A stretch of 64,000 nt of DNA from Bacteroidales bacterium (GCA_017480785.1 JAFURZ010000009.1:1-64000), one strand, 5' to 3'. Counted from the stretch's first letter, positions 41,706-51,503 are shown. Notes: a model not told the origin generated them from the sequence alone. Program-made: numbers and translations.

Positions 41706-42551
41706 ATGACAGAACGTGGGAAAACACATCCGAGGCAATTATCGGAAGAATCATCTGACAAACTGGGCCTACGCATCCAGTTTGTCAGCGACCTTCATTT
41801 GGAGTTTCCGCAAAATCGTCAATGGATTGCAAAACATCCACTTGATGTATCAGGGGACATATTGCTTATTGCTGGCGATACGGCATATCTGGATTTGCCA
41901 GATTCAAACAACGAGACATATTCAGCATACGAATTCTGGGATTGGGCGAGCGAGCACTACAACCAAGTTATTGTATGTTTGGGCAATCACGATTTCTATG
42001 GCTATTACGACCTTTCCACAATATCTAACGGTTACTGCAAACAGATTCGACATAATGTGGATGCATATTACAACAGTGTTGTGCATTTTGATGGTATAGA
42101 CATTATTGTTTCTACATTATGGTCGAAGATTAAACCGTATGATGCGTTTCTTACAGAACGAAATGTCAGCGATTTCTATCGCATTATGTATGACGGGCAC
42201 CGACTTACAGCGGATGATTTCAATTCCGAACACGAACGTTGCTTCGCTTTTATCCAACACGCTATTTCGAGCAGTGACGCCAAAAAGATTATTGTCCTTA
42301 CGCATCACGTCCCCACACAGTTATGTACGGCAGCAGAATTTCAAAACAGCACTATTAATGGAGCCTTTACGGTAGAGTTGGGTGAATATATTGCCAGTAG
42401 CCGTATTGATTATTGGATATATGGACATTCGCACCGTAACATCAAGGCACAAATAGGCAACACTCTTATTCTATCTAATCAGTTGGGTTACGTTTCTTCT
42501 AAAGAACATTTGATGAATGGATTCAGCCCTTCGGCAATGATTGAACTATAA
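41706..42551 (+). CDS. Calcineurin-like metallophosphoesterase
   Basis: 281 aa, no signal peptide. All metal-site motifs are present: D-x-H in VSDLHLEF, GD in LLIAGDTAYL, GNHD in VCLGNHDFY, H in VLTHHVPT, and GHSH in WIYGHSHRN. It is AT-rich compared with pnp upstream and is followed within one codon by sequence resembling an HsdS C-terminus. Such phosphoesterases are frequent accessory genes at restriction or defence loci; the substrate cannot be told. Confidence 0.88.
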   Translation: MTERGKTHPRQLSEESSDKLGLRIQFVSDLHLEFPQNRQWIAKHPLDVSGDILLIAGDTAYLDLPDSNNETYSAYEFWDWASEHYNQVIVCLGNHDFYGYYDLSTISNGYCKQIRHNVDAYYNSVVHFDGIDIIVSTLWSKIKPYDAFLTERNVSDFYRIMYDGHRLTADDFNSEHERCFAFIQHAISSSDAKKIIVLTHHVPTQLCTAAEFQNSTINGAFTVELGEYIASSRIDYWIYGHSHRNIKAQIGNTLILSNQLGYVSSKEHLMNGFSPSAMIEL

Positions 42552-42628
42552 CTATAGAAAATGGCAAACAAGAAAATCAAAAACTAACCGAATTACAGTC
42601 TTTGCTTTTGGCAAAGATGGGGCAATGA
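42552..42628 (+). pseudogene. Remnant resembling the C-terminus of a type I restriction specificity subunit (HsdS)
   Basis: In frame up to a TGA at 42626-42628 the DNA reads ENGKQENQKLTELQSLLLA then KMGQ, the kind of coiled-coil tail and terminal block found in Bacteroidota HsdS proteins. There is no start and the upstream part is replaced by the phosphoesterase gene. Together with the hsdR-like fragment at 44373 it suggests a deleted type I system. Identification rests on a short stretch. Confidence 0.45.
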
Positions 42629-42643
42629 TTAAAATTAATTGAA

Positions 42644-43063
42644 ATGACACACAATCAAAAATTAGATATGCTATTGTATGGCCTGCTGTCACGTGTCCCA
42701 CAAAGAAACACTACTGGGAGTGATTCCAGCGCTTTGACTTTTGATTTTCTATGCTCTGCCCTGTTTAAAGATGAATCTATTACCCCTTGGGGGGTGAAAT
42801 TCTTACAAGACAGATTGGTTGGGGACGGTTACGTCGAGATGATAACCGTGAACAACATACAAATACCAAATATCACTCAAAAGGGAATAAAGTTCATACA
42901 AGATGGAGGCTATCAAAGAGAGAGAGAAAGATTGGTTTTGCAGGACGAAAATGTTCGCACTACAATAGAAAGCAATAAAAGAAGCAAAAGTGCATGGGTC
43001 GTATCTCTTATTTCGCTTGGATTGTCGCTAATTGCTATAGTCGTACAAATAATATTCAGATGA
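42644..43063 (+). CDS. Hypothetical protein with C-terminal membrane helix
   Basis: 139 aa, AT-rich. The N-terminal 95 residues look like a small winged-helix-like or YjcQ-like fold (ITPWGVKFLQDRLVGDGYVEMI, ITQKGIKFIQDGGY); a basic linker follows and one transmembrane helix ends the protein (about 117-138). No family assigned. It lies between the hsdS-like remnant and the Fic gene. Confidence 0.68.
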   Translation: MTHNQKLDMLLYGLLSRVPQRNTTGSDSSALTFDFLCSALFKDESITPWGVKFLQDRLVGDGYVEMITVNNIQIPNITQKGIKFIQDGGYQRERERLVLQDENVRTTIESNKRSKSAWVVSLISLGLSLIAIVVQIIFR

Positions 43064-43192
43064 AATAGATAAGAAAAAAATGGATAATCACCGAAGGATT
43101 GTCGAAGGAGAACAGTATAAAACGAATTGTGAAAGATGTGATTTATTTACATTTGTACTCGAAAGTGTGATAATGTTATAAAGAAATAAGCT

Positions 43193-44377
43193 ATGAAAGA
43201 CGGATATTTTGACTTTGACGAATATATACGCCAGGGGGAACCTGCACAACAGGAGAAAGCTGGATATTGGCAGACGGCCATCGGCCTCCAAGCGGTGGAC
43301 GGCCTGAAGGTATCGGAATATCTTCAGGACACTGCCCGTCGGCACATCGAGGGAGACATCACCATCGACGAGGCCCGTGAGCTCGTCAACCAGTACTATG
43401 TTACCAAGACAGCACACGATACCCACGACGAGGATACGGAAGAGGCCGACCGCGTTTCATCGAACATCGTGAGGGTGCTGTCAAGTCCCACTTTCGATTT
43501 TACCACTGGAGGCTACCAGTCGGTGCATCGCCGAGTCTTCGAGGGAGTGATGAAACATGCTGGCGAGTTCCGTACCTACGACATCACCAAGAAGGAATGG
43601 GTGCTGGATGGTGATACTGTGCTCTACCTGAACTGGGAAGACCTGCGTCGAGCCATTGATTACGACTTGGGGCAGGAACGTGTCTACACTTACAAAGACA
43701 AGAACCCGGACGAAATGATAAGCCATTTGACCCGATTTGTCTCGGGCTTGTGGCAAATACACGCCTTCGCCGAAGGCAACACTCGTACCACCGCTGTATT
43801 CACCATACAATATCTTCGTTCGCTGGGATTTGAGGTAGATAACGACCAGTTTGCAAAGCATTCGTGGTATTTCCGCAACGCATTGGTGCGAGCCAACTAC
43901 CGTAATGTGGCGAAAGGGATTGAGTACACCCCCATCTATCTCGAGCGTTTCTTCCGCAACCTCTTGCTGGGTGAGCAATGGGACCTGCGCAACCGCTATC
44001 TACATATCCACCCGACCGAGGAATGGAGAGTGCAACCCAGTTTGGTCACCCCCGCAACCACCCCCGCAAGTACCCCCTCAAGTACTTGTGCAAGTTCGTC
44101 TGCAATATACTTAAATTCAGACAGTAAACTTTATACGAATAATGATAATATTATTGAACTTGTACGGGTCATTGCATACGAAGAATTAAGCATTAAGCAG
44201 ATGATGGAATTAAAGGTGCTTAAAGACCGTATGAATTTCGTGGAGTACCACCTTGAACCCGCATTGAAGGAGAAGTTTGTCCGCAGGAAATACCCCGACC
44301 GACCCAACCACCCCAGACAGAAATATTTGCTGACCGTCAAGGGGGTGGCACTATACAAAGAACTGACAAAAGAATAA
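43193..44377 (+). CDS. Fic family protein
   Basis: 394 aa. Fic motif HAFAEGNTRTT at residues 190-200 (catalytic His190), with the flap region around TYKDKNPDEMISHLTRFVSGLW upstream. Fic enzymes transfer AMP or similar groups to Thr/Ser/Tyr of target proteins. The N-terminal ~110 residues are helical. A low-complexity Pro/Ser/Thr segment (about 285-305) leads to a C-terminal winged-helix-like domain (IAYEELSIKQMMELKVLKDRMNF to YLLTVKGVALY). Fic genes of this type are often found between hsdS and hsdR in type I restriction loci; the flanking remnants fit that. Confidence 0.9.
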   Translation: MKDGYFDFDEYIRQGEPAQQEKAGYWQTAIGLQAVDGLKVSEYLQDTARRHIEGDITIDEARELVNQYYVTKTAHDTHDEDTEEADRVSSNIVRVLSSPTFDFTTGGYQSVHRRVFEGVMKHAGEFRTYDITKKEWVLDGDTVLYLNWEDLRRAIDYDLGQERVYTYKDKNPDEMISHLTRFVSGLWQIHAFAEGNTRTTAVFTIQYLRSLGFEVDNDQFAKHSWYFRNALVRANYRNVAKGIEYTPIYLERFFRNLLLGEQWDLRNRYLHIHPTEEWRVQPSLVTPATTPASTPSSTCASSSAIYLNSDSKLYTNNDNIIELVRVIAYEELSIKQMMELKVLKDRMNFVEYHLEPALKEKFVRRKYPDRPNHPRQKYLLTVKGVALYKELTKE

Positions 44378-44512
44378 CAACTATGCCATACTTCAAGAAC
44401 AATCCATCATCGCCTTGTTGCAGGAGCAGGGGTATGAATATGTGAGGGGCGAGGACGTCGAGCGCGACCTTGACGAGGTGGTGTCGCGCGAAGACCTTTC
44501 GACATATCCGTA
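44373..44512 (+). pseudogene. Remnant resembling the N-terminus of type I restriction subunit R (HsdR)
   Basis: In the frame ending at TAA 44510-44512 the DNA reads LQEQSIIALLQEQGYEYVRG, then EDVERDLDEVVSREDL, close to the HsdR N-terminal pattern (helix, GY.Y..G.D..RD..EV...D.L). No start codon, and the frame runs into the 11-bp repeats. It directly follows the Fic gene stop. Confidence 0.5.
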
Positions 44513-44563
44513 AAGAACTCGTAAAGAACTGCCGGGAAACAGCTGAGAAACAGAGGCAAGAAA
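44509..44563. repeat. 11-bp-period repeat locus G
   Basis: Units CGTAAAGAACT, CGTAAAGAACT, GCCGGGAAACA, GCTGAGAAACA, GAGGCAAGAAA, all 11 bp apart. It joins the end of the hsdR-like fragment to core sequence, so it may mark the deletion joint. Confidence 0.7.
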
Positions 44564-44599
44564 AAGGGCGGATGCTGGGGACACTTTGAAAAAAAACCG

Positions 44600-44607
44600 T
44601 ATCTTTG
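44600..44607 (+). promoter_or_regulatory. -7 box, lipocalin-like lipoprotein gene
   Basis: TATCTTTG followed by CAGTCGG, 57 nt before the ATG at 44664. Confidence 0.72.
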
Positions 44608-44663
44608 CAGTCGGCAATGGCCAGTGCGAGTGCGGCTATTGTGCTGACAATTATTTTGTTGAT

Positions 44664-45092
44664 ATGAAAAGAGCGATAATTACAACGGTTTTTTTTGCGG
44701 CGATGTGTCTGACCGGCTGCGGTCCGTCGACCGATGCCGAGTTGCTGGAGGGCAAATGGAACTTGACGCATGCCCAGGCAGAGGTCACGACGGGTTCGGC
44801 GCCCACCGTGACTAGCGACCTGGAGGGTTATGTGGGCCGGACGATGGAGCTGTCGGAGGACGGCCTGTGCCGTCGTGTCGACCGCGACGAGGTGCAGATA
44901 TGCCTGTGGTACTTGTCGACCGACCGGCGGCTGGTCTTTGCCGACACCCTCGACAACCATGTGCTGGAGGACTACGCCATCGACAAGCTGACCAAGGAGC
45001 AGCTGGTGTGCAGCAACGAGTACACCAGCTATGACAGCCTTTCCGGCACGCAATCGCGCTACGCCTACCGGTTTGAATACAGCAAGGACTGA
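44664..45092 (+). CDS. Lipocalin-like lipoprotein
   Basis: 142 aa. The ATG at 44664 gives a short signal peptide with lipobox LTGC. The mature part starts with LLEGKWNLTHAQAE, the beginning of Bacteroidota lipocalin-like domains, and alternates short strands (YVGRTMELSEDGLC, QICLWYLSTDRRLVF, YAYRFEYSKD). Ligand unknown. Single-gene unit between the Fic locus and the giant adhesin. Confidence 0.75.
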   Translation: MKRAIITTVFFAAMCLTGCGPSTDAELLEGKWNLTHAQAEVTTGSAPTVTSDLEGYVGRTMELSEDGLCRRVDRDEVQICLWYLSTDRRLVFADTLDNHVLEDYAIDKLTKEQLVCSNEYTSYDSLSGTQSRYAYRFEYSKD

Positions 45093-45250
45093 GGCTGGCG
45101 GGAGGCCTGTCGGTGGGGCCGTCCAATGAGCTATATGGGTTAAATAATGTTAAATAACTCATACGGGGACGGTGCATTTGATAAATTGAGGTTATTGTAT
45201 ATGGTGGACGCAAGGAGAAAAAAACTTTTTGCCGATATGGGAAAAAGTTG

Positions 45251-45258
45251 TATCTTTG
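45251..45258 (+). promoter_or_regulatory. -7 box of the giant adhesin gene
   Basis: TATCTTTG followed by CATCCGG; leader of about 70 nt to the ATG at 45336. The rest of 45093-45250 holds a duplicated GTTAAATAA motif but no gene. Confidence 0.75.
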
Positions 45259-45335
45259 CATCCGGAGAATTGAATTGGGGGTGTAATATAGTGATAATCA
45301 ATACCATATAACTATTGTAACTCTGTGCAATAACA

Positions 45336-48300
45336 ATGAAAAAGAAAGTCTTGGCACTGTTTTTGGCGCTGCTGGCGACGGCGGTGCTGCCCCTGCGGGC
45401 ACAAACTTTGGTGGATTACTACCGTTTCAGTACCCGTGTGGACGCCACGGCGTGGATGGACATCACGGGCGTGGACTCGGCGCTGATAGCCACCCCTGAC
45501 AGTGGGGTGTTCCGCTACGATAATTCGGCGGTGACAGATATCGGCTTCACCTTCGCTTTCGGTGGAACGGACTACACCCAGTTCTCGGTCAACCTCAACG
45601 GCGTGTTGCGCTTGGGCCCGTCAAGGGTGCCCGTGAGCAGTCAGACCAACCCGCTGACGCGGACGTTGTATATGCCTATGGTGAACGCCTACGGTGCCGC
45701 GGGCGAGATGGATTCCTCCTGCCACCTGCGCTGTGCCACGCTGGGCACCGCAGGCAACCGTGTGCTGGTGGTGGAGGCGCGGCTCAAGGTGTTCAATTCG
45801 GACAGCTCCTATGTCAGCTGGCAGACGCAGCTGCACGAGGCCACCGGCGAGGTGCTTGTCGTCTACGGTCCGTCGGCGAATACCGGTGCGTTGCCTGTCA
45901 CCCAGCCCGGGTTGGCGAAGACTGTCAACGACATACTCTTTATCGACCATGCCACCCATACGGTGCAGCGCTTTGTCAGCACAGCGGTGCCTACCAACGG
46001 GGCCGGCCTATGGCCTGAGGCGGGGCGCTGCTACAGCTTTGTGCCCGACATGGCCGCCTGCCCTTATCCACCGGCGGTGGCTATGGAGGATGCGCCTTTC
46101 GACAGCGTGAGGCTGGCGTGGGGCGGTGTGTTTGGCGGCACGGCCTGGCGCTTGACGATTCCCCTTGTCGGAATAGATAGCGTGCTGACCGACACTTCTT
46201 TCACCTTTGGCGGTCTGGAACCCTACACCGACTTCACCGGCACCTTGCAGAGCATCTGCGGCGGCGACAGCAGCCTGCGCCAGCGTCCCTTCAGTTTCAA
46301 CAGCGGCTGCGGCACGGTGCATCTGCTGCCGTGGAACGACGACTTCCAGGCGGCTGTCACCAACGACTGCTGGGCCAAACCCTATAAGACCTCGGGCAAC
46401 CGCTGGCAGCGCCAGACGTCCAATAACAACTACTATATGCGTGCGGGCTACAGCACCGTGACGTCGACAGTCTACAACGAGTGGCTCATCTCGCCGCCCG
46501 TGGTGTTGCCCGACACGGTGGGGCTCACGCTGCACTGGTGGTACCAGGGTGTGAAGTTGAGCAATGTAACCCCCAAGGTGCGGGTGCGCCTGCTGGTGTG
46601 CGACACCCTCGACGTAGCCGACACCACGGCCGCATGGGTGACCCTCGACACGCTGGACGACTCCCCGTCGTATTTCCAACAGTTCCAGCTGCGGCTCGAC
46701 GCCTATGCCGGTCACCGTGTGCGCGTGGCTTTCCAGCGCTTTGGCAAGGGCGGCCAATATGCCTATCTTGACGAGGTGGGCATCGAGGTGCTGACGCAGC
46801 CGGGCGTGTCGTTGCAGGCCCCCGCCAGCACCCGTACCGCCGACACCACAGTGGTGGTGGCCGAGTTCACCGCCGGCGTGCTGGCCAACCCGCAATACAC
46901 GTGGCACTCCACGATGGACGACCGTGGCGAGGCACTCGTCCTCTCCGCCGCCGACACGCTGAAGATAGTCTACAGTGCGTCGGGCATCGACACCGTCACC
47001 GTGACTCTCACCACCGACTACGGCACCGCTACGGCCACGACGGTAATCTATGTGGCCGACTGCCAGCCTGTCACCTCTTTCCCGTGGCGCGAGGGCTTCG
47101 AGCACGGCCTCGACTGTTGGGATATGCCCACCAGCGGCCCCAATGTGTGGGAACTGCGCACCACCGGCGCCCACAGCGGCCAGCGCGTGGCTTGTGCCCG
47201 CGAACACGACGTGTACAACCCCTTCGACACGCTGGTATCACAACCCATCGTAGTGCCGGATGACGCCCATGGACTGACGCTGATGTGGTGGATGAGACAC
47301 GACGGAGGTTCGGGACCGTCCACCTTTCGCAAGATGATGGTGAAGGCGCTCAATGCGGCCAACCCCGTCTGGAGTTCGGGCGACTCCCTGTTCTACCGCA
47401 ACAGCACCGATATTCCGACCACATGGCAGCAGTTCTCCGTCGACCTTGAGCCGTTGGCTGGGCAGACAGTCCGGTTTGCATGGGCGGGTAGCAGCTATTC
47501 CAATAGTACGTATATTTACATCGATGATATTGAAATCCGTTACACGCGCGAGCCGGTCATCAGCCTGGCGGCTGCCGAGGAGCGCCTGCTTGTGGATGAC
47601 ACGGCCGACCTGACGCTGACCATGTTGGAGGGCGACACGGTAGGTGCGACCTACATGTGGAGCTCCACCATGGCCGACCACGGACTGGCCGACTACATCG
47701 GTGGCGGGCAGCAGTCGCTGCGCCTCGCCTACCACGGTGCGGGTCTCGACACCATCGTGGTTTTCGTAATCAATGCCTACGGCACGGCGACCGACACCGC
47801 CATGGTGCGTGTCTGCCCGAAGTACGACACCCTGCCTTGGGTGGCCGACTTCGCCAGCGAAATCTCCTGCTGGCAGGTGCTGGAGGGCTCGTGCAGCGTC
47901 CACAGCAGCGGCTACCTGAGCCTCGAGGACTGGCCCACCACCGTGGTCTCGCCGCCGGTCTATGTGCCCGACGACGGCAACGTGGTGCTGGAGTACGACT
48001 GTGGCTATAGCTTCTTCTACGGCAGCACGCTGGTGATGGTCACCACCGACATGACGACCTTCGACACCCTCATCGAGGACCCCTTCGTCACCGGTACCCA
48101 CCCCAGCACCCGCCTGCCCCTCGGCGCCTACGCCGGCCAGTATGTCCGTGTGGTCTTCAAAGCCACGGGTCAGTTCCTGCAGTTTTACCTGGCCAGCGTC
48201 CAGATACGCTATGCCCTCGAGCCGGTGGTGCAGGTGGTGTCCGACGACGGCTACTTCCCCGGCACGCCGGTGACCCTCACGGCCTCGCTGCTGGAGGGCG

Positions 48301-51300
48301 ACACGGTGAACCTCATCTACTCCTGGACCTCCACCTTGACTCAGCGCGGCGACGCCACGCTGACCTTCGACGGTGGCCCGCAGGCCACGCTCGTCCCCTC
48401 GGTGGGCGGGTCTGACACCGTCACCGTGTGGGCTACCAACAACCACGGCACCGACAGCACTACGATAGTCGTCAACATCAAGCCCTGCGCCATGGTGGAC
48501 TCGCTGCCGTGGGTGGAGGACTTCAGCAACCAGTTCACCTGCTGGTGGCAGCCCGCCGGGAGCCAATGGTCGCCCGACAATACGGGCAGTATGGCGTGCG
48601 TTATCAACTATCCCACGACGGGTGACAACTGGCTCGTCTCGCGTGCCATCGAACTGCCCTACCTGCTGGCGGAGGAAGGCGAGGGCCTGCAGCTGTGGTG
48701 GGATGCCGCCGCCATCTTTGCCAACGGCCACACCTACAGCGTGTGGATTACGACGGGCGACTACCGCGACACCAACAGCTACGACCTTCTGGCCACCTAC
48801 AGTTCGCCCCTTCCCGCTTACAATAGCGGATGGAAAACCCCGCGTATTGACCTCAGCGCATACGCCGGAGATACGGTACACCTGGCTTTCCGCTACCAGA
48901 CGCACTACTACGAGGTCTCCGGCATCCCCGGCATCCTGGCCATCGACAGCGTGCGCATCTTCGACACGCGGCCTCCGCAGGTCGCTATTGTGCCGCCCGC
49001 GCGCTGCTTTGTCGACGACACGGTGGTCTACTGTGCCAACCACGTCCACGGCGTGCGCAGCGGCATGACCTACACATGGCAGTCGACGATGGCACAGCAG
49101 GGGCTGGCCACGACATGGGTCGTCGACTCGCTCTTCTATGTGGTCTACCATATCGCCGGCTACGACACCGTCAGCCTTATAGCCACCAACGCCTACGGCA
49201 GCGACACAGCCATGGTATGGCGCCAAGTGAAGGGCTGCCCCGCCGTCACGGTGCCGTGGCATGAGGACTTCGAGGTGGCCAACCCCTGCTGGTCGGGGTC
49301 GTGGGTGCGTGAACAGATGACCTACCTTGCGAACGACTCCACCACATATGTGGTGCAATCGAACCCCAACAGTTGGTATGCCTCGCCTTGGATTGACCTG
49401 CCCGACACCGTGGGGCTACAGCTGATGTGGAACAAGCAAGCAAGCTCGGCCAGCAGCTTTATGAAGATATTCGTGTCGCCCACGGGCAGCATCGAGCCTG
49501 CCGACTTCACCGACACACTCCTCTACCGCCAGACCCCTCTGGGGTACGACTCGGTGTCGCTCGATGCATACGCCGGCCGTCGCATCCGCGTGGCCTTCGC
49601 ACAGTTGACGAGCAGCAACTACTCCGACGTCTACGCCCTCGACGACATCCGCGTCGACTACAACCGCACGGCCCCGCAGGTATCGCTCACAGCTCCCGTT
49701 CTCGCCGCCCTTGGCGACACCATCACGGCTATCGCCAACCTCAGTGTCAATGCCCAAGGTGTGACCTACAGCTGGAGCTCCACCATGATGGGCAGCCTCA
49801 CCCCCAGCCCCTCTCCGACTGGAGAGGGGAGTGAAGTCCATCTGCTTTACACGGCCCCCGGCACCGATACCATCACGGTCATTGCCACCAATCTCTATGG
49901 CAGCGACACTGCTTGGGCGGTGGTGACGGTGATTGATTGCAGCGGCAGGTCGGTCCCGTATTTTGAAGACTTCAATGGCACGCTGGCCACCAACGTCAAT
50001 GGCCCCGGTGTATTGCCTCCCTGCTGGGAAACTGTATGGAACGGTAGTGTCGAGGGTCTTGCGCCCCATGTTATCTTTCCGGGAGGATACTCTCTGATGA
50101 GCAACATCCCCGACAATGCGCTCTTTATGGTGACCAGTAATTATCAGACGTACGACACCCTGGCCGAGGTGAGGCTGCCACGCATGGCCGACAGCCTACA
50201 GACCCTCTCGCTGGCCTTCGACTACCGCTTCGAGAACGCCGGTTTCGGAACGCTCACGGCGGGCTACTACAACGGTTTGGGCGAATATGAGGTAATCAAG
50301 ACCATGACTCCAAGTGTTGGCAGTTATAGTCGCGACACCGTCCACTTCACCACCGCCACCGTCGCCGACGCACAAATGGTGCTGCGGTGGTCTCAAGGTA
50401 TGGTGGGCTATGCTGTGCTTATCGACAATATAGAAGTGTTCCACACGGGGACCGTGCCGTTGCTGCCGCAGGTGGCCGTCAGTGGCCCTGCCACGGTCGA
50501 CGCCTTCGACACGGTGACCTTCACCGCCACCCTGCAGCAGTGCGACACCACGGGACTCACCTACACATGGCATAGTTCGCTGTTGGGAGGCCTCACCCCC
50601 AGCCCCTCTCCGACTGGAGAGGGGAGTAGTGTGCAGCTGGCCTACACGGTTGTGGGCACCGACACCCTCACCTGCATTGCTACCAATGCCTATGGCGCCG
50701 ACACCGCCATGCTCATAGTCAATGTGCAGTGGCCTGCCACGTGGACCCATACCGTCACGGTGGCCAGCGCCGACAGCACCATGGGACTCGTCGCCCTGGG
50801 CACACGTACCTCCCCGGCCGACTCGCTGACGGTTGCCCACGGCAATGCCGTCACCTTCCGCTCGATAGCACTTGCAGGATACCACTTCGTGCGATGGAGC
50901 GACGGCGCCACCGAGGTGCTGCGCACGGTGACGGTGGTCAGCGACACCCTCTTTGTCGCCTACTTTGAAGCCGACACGCCCGACACCGTGTGGCACACCG
51001 TCACCGTCAATGCCAACGTCGTAGGTGCTGCCGAGCCCTACGGCAGCGGCACCTACGCCCATGGCGACACGGCCGAGATTGGCTACCAGGTGCTCGACAC
51101 CCTCGCCGTGGGAGGGCATTGGACCTTCCTCGGCTGGAGCGACGGCGTGCAGGGCAACCCGCGCAGTATCGTCGTGGAGAGCGACACCGTCATCACCGCC
51201 CTCTTCGAGTGGGTGGCCGACAGCGTCGGCATCGACCAGACCGGCACCGGCAGTTGGTCGATGTGGCCCAACCCCGCTCATGCCGAGGTGATGATACGGG

Positions 51301-51467
51301 CGGAGAGCCCCACCACCGTGCTGCTGGTCGATGTGACAGGACGCGAAGTGCTCCGGGCCGACATCCCCTCGGGCAACACAAAGGTGGATATAAGCTCCCT
51401 GTCACGTGGCGTCTACTATGTCCGCCTGAAGGAATCGGTGGGTGTGAAGAAACTGATAGTGAGGTAG
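45336..51467 (+). CDS. Giant adhesin: cleaved-adhesin/PKD-like modules, InlB-type repeats, T9SS sorting domain
   Basis: 2043 aa. The signal peptide ends LRAQ. After an N-terminal beta domain come six modules starting (L)PWxEDF...CW and ending IDxIxV/I (choice-of-anchor J / cleaved adhesin type; bases about 46307, 47055, 47815, 48487, 49237, 49940). Each is followed by a PKD-like piece (YTWxSTM to DTVTVxATNxYGxDTA). Two divergent InlB B-repeats follow (about residues 1805-1955, ending WSDG..... ....FE). The last 75 residues are a T9SS type A sorting domain (MWPNPAHAE to VKKLIVR). Two identical 38-bp DNA repeats sit in frame at 49794 and 50591 and encode a Pro/Ser linker. Presumed surface adhesin; ligand unknown. 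Confidence 0.87.
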   Translation: MKKKVLALFLALLATAVLPLRAQTLVDYYRFSTRVDATAWMDITGVDSALIATPDSGVFRYDNSAVTDIGFTFAFGGTDYTQFSVNLNGVLRLGPSRVPVSSQTNPLTRTLYMPMVNAYGAAGEMDSSCHLRCATLGTAGNRVLVVEARLKVFNSDSSYVSWQTQLHEATGEVLVVYGPSANTGALPVTQPGLAKTVNDILFIDHATHTVQRFVSTAVPTNGAGLWPEAGRCYSFVPDMAACPYPPAVAMEDAPFDSVRLAWGGVFGGTAWRLTIPLVGIDSVLTDTSFTFGGLEPYTDFTGTLQSICGGDSSLRQRPFSFNSGCGTVHLLPWNDDFQAAVTNDCWAKPYKTSGNRWQRQTSNNNYYMRAGYSTVTSTVYNEWLISPPVVLPDTVGLTLHWWYQGVKLSNVTPKVRVRLLVCDTLDVADTTAAWVTLDTLDDSPSYFQQFQLRLDAYAGHRVRVAFQRFGKGGQYAYLDEVGIEVLTQPGVSLQAPASTRTADTTVVVAEFTAGVLANPQYTWHSTMDDRGEALVLSAADTLKIVYSASGIDTVTVTLTTDYGTATATTVIYVADCQPVTSFPWREGFEHGLDCWDMPTSGPNVWELRTTGAHSGQRVACAREHDVYNPFDTLVSQPIVVPDDAHGLTLMWWMRHDGGSGPSTFRKMMVKALNAANPVWSSGDSLFYRNSTDIPTTWQQFSVDLEPLAGQTVRFAWAGSSYSNSTYIYIDDIEIRYTREPVISLAAAEERLLVDDTADLTLTMLEGDTVGATYMWSSTMADHGLADYIGGGQQSLRLAYHGAGLDTIVVFVINAYGTATDTAMVRVCPKYDTLPWVADFASEISCWQVLEGSCSVHSSGYLSLEDWPTTVVSPPVYVPDDGNVVLEYDCGYSFFYGSTLVMVTTDMTTFDTLIEDPFVTGTHPSTRLPLGAYAGQYVRVVFKATGQFLQFYLASVQIRYALEPVVQVVSDDGYFPGTPVTLTASLLEGDTVNLIYSWTSTLTQRGDATLTFDGGPQATLVPSVGGSDTVTVWATNNHGTDSTTIVVNIKPCAMVDSLPWVEDFSNQFTCWWQPAGSQWSPDNTGSMACVINYPTTGDNWLVSRAIELPYLLAEEGEGLQLWWDAAAIFANGHTYSVWITTGDYRDTNSYDLLATYSSPLPAYNSGWKTPRIDLSAYAGDTVHLAFRYQTHYYEVSGIPGILAIDSVRIFDTRPPQVAIVPPARCFVDDTVVYCANHVHGVRSGMTYTWQSTMAQQGLATTWVVDSLFYVVYHIAGYDTVSLIATNAYGSDTAMVWRQVKGCPAVTVPWHEDFEVANPCWSGSWVREQMTYLANDSTTYVVQSNPNSWYASPWIDLPDTVGLQLMWNKQASSASSFMKIFVSPTGSIEPADFTDTLLYRQTPLGYDSVSLDAYAGRRIRVAFAQLTSSNYSDVYALDDIRVDYNRTAPQVSLTAPVLAALGDTITAIANLSVNAQGVTYSWSSTMMGSLTPSPSPTGEGSEVHLLYTAPGTDTITVIATNLYGSDTAWAVVTVIDCSGRSVPYFEDFNGTLATNVNGPGVLPPCWETVWNGSVEGLAPHVIFPGGYSLMSNIPDNALFMVTSNYQTYDTLAEVRLPRMADSLQTLSLAFDYRFENAGFGTLTAGYYNGLGEYEVIKTMTPSVGSYSRDTVHFTTATVADAQMVLRWSQGMVGYAVLIDNIEVFHTGTVPLLPQVAVSGPATVDAFDTVTFTATLQQCDTTGLTYTWHSSLLGGLTPSPSPTGEGSSVQLAYTVVGTDTLTCIATNAYGADTAMLIVNVQWPATWTHTVTVASADSTMGLVALGTRTSPADSLTVAHGNAVTFRSIALAGYHFVRWSDGATEVLRTVTVVSDTLFVAYFEADTPDTVWHTVTVNANVVGAAEPYGSGTYAHGDTAEIGYQVLDTLAVGGHWTFLGWSDGVQGNPRSIVVESDTVITALFEWVADSVGIDQTGTGSWSMWPNPAHAEVMIRAESPTTVLLVDVTGREVLRADIPSGNTKVDISSLSRGVYYVRLKESVGVKKLIVR
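49794..49831 (+). repeat. 38-bp hairpin repeat inside adhesin gene, copy 1
   Basis: Contains CCCCTCTCC and GGAGAGGGG around GACT. Identical to 50591-50628. Encodes LTPSPSPTGEG. Looks like a mobile intergenic-type palindrome that entered a coding region in frame between PKD-like strands. Confidence 0.8.
50591..50628 (+). repeat. 38-bp hairpin repeat inside adhesin gene, copy 2
   Basis: Identical 38 bp to 49794-49831, at the equivalent point of another PKD-like module, while flanking bases differ. Confidence 0.8.
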
Positions 51468-51503
51468 CAGTAAGTTTTATTTGGCCAATCGGTAAAATAG
51501 TTG

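Noticed and set aside
44586-44663. Upstream start for the lipocalin-like lipoprotein
   Set aside because: The longer start lies upstream of the -7 box and would bury the lipobox signal peptide behind about 26 unlikely residues.
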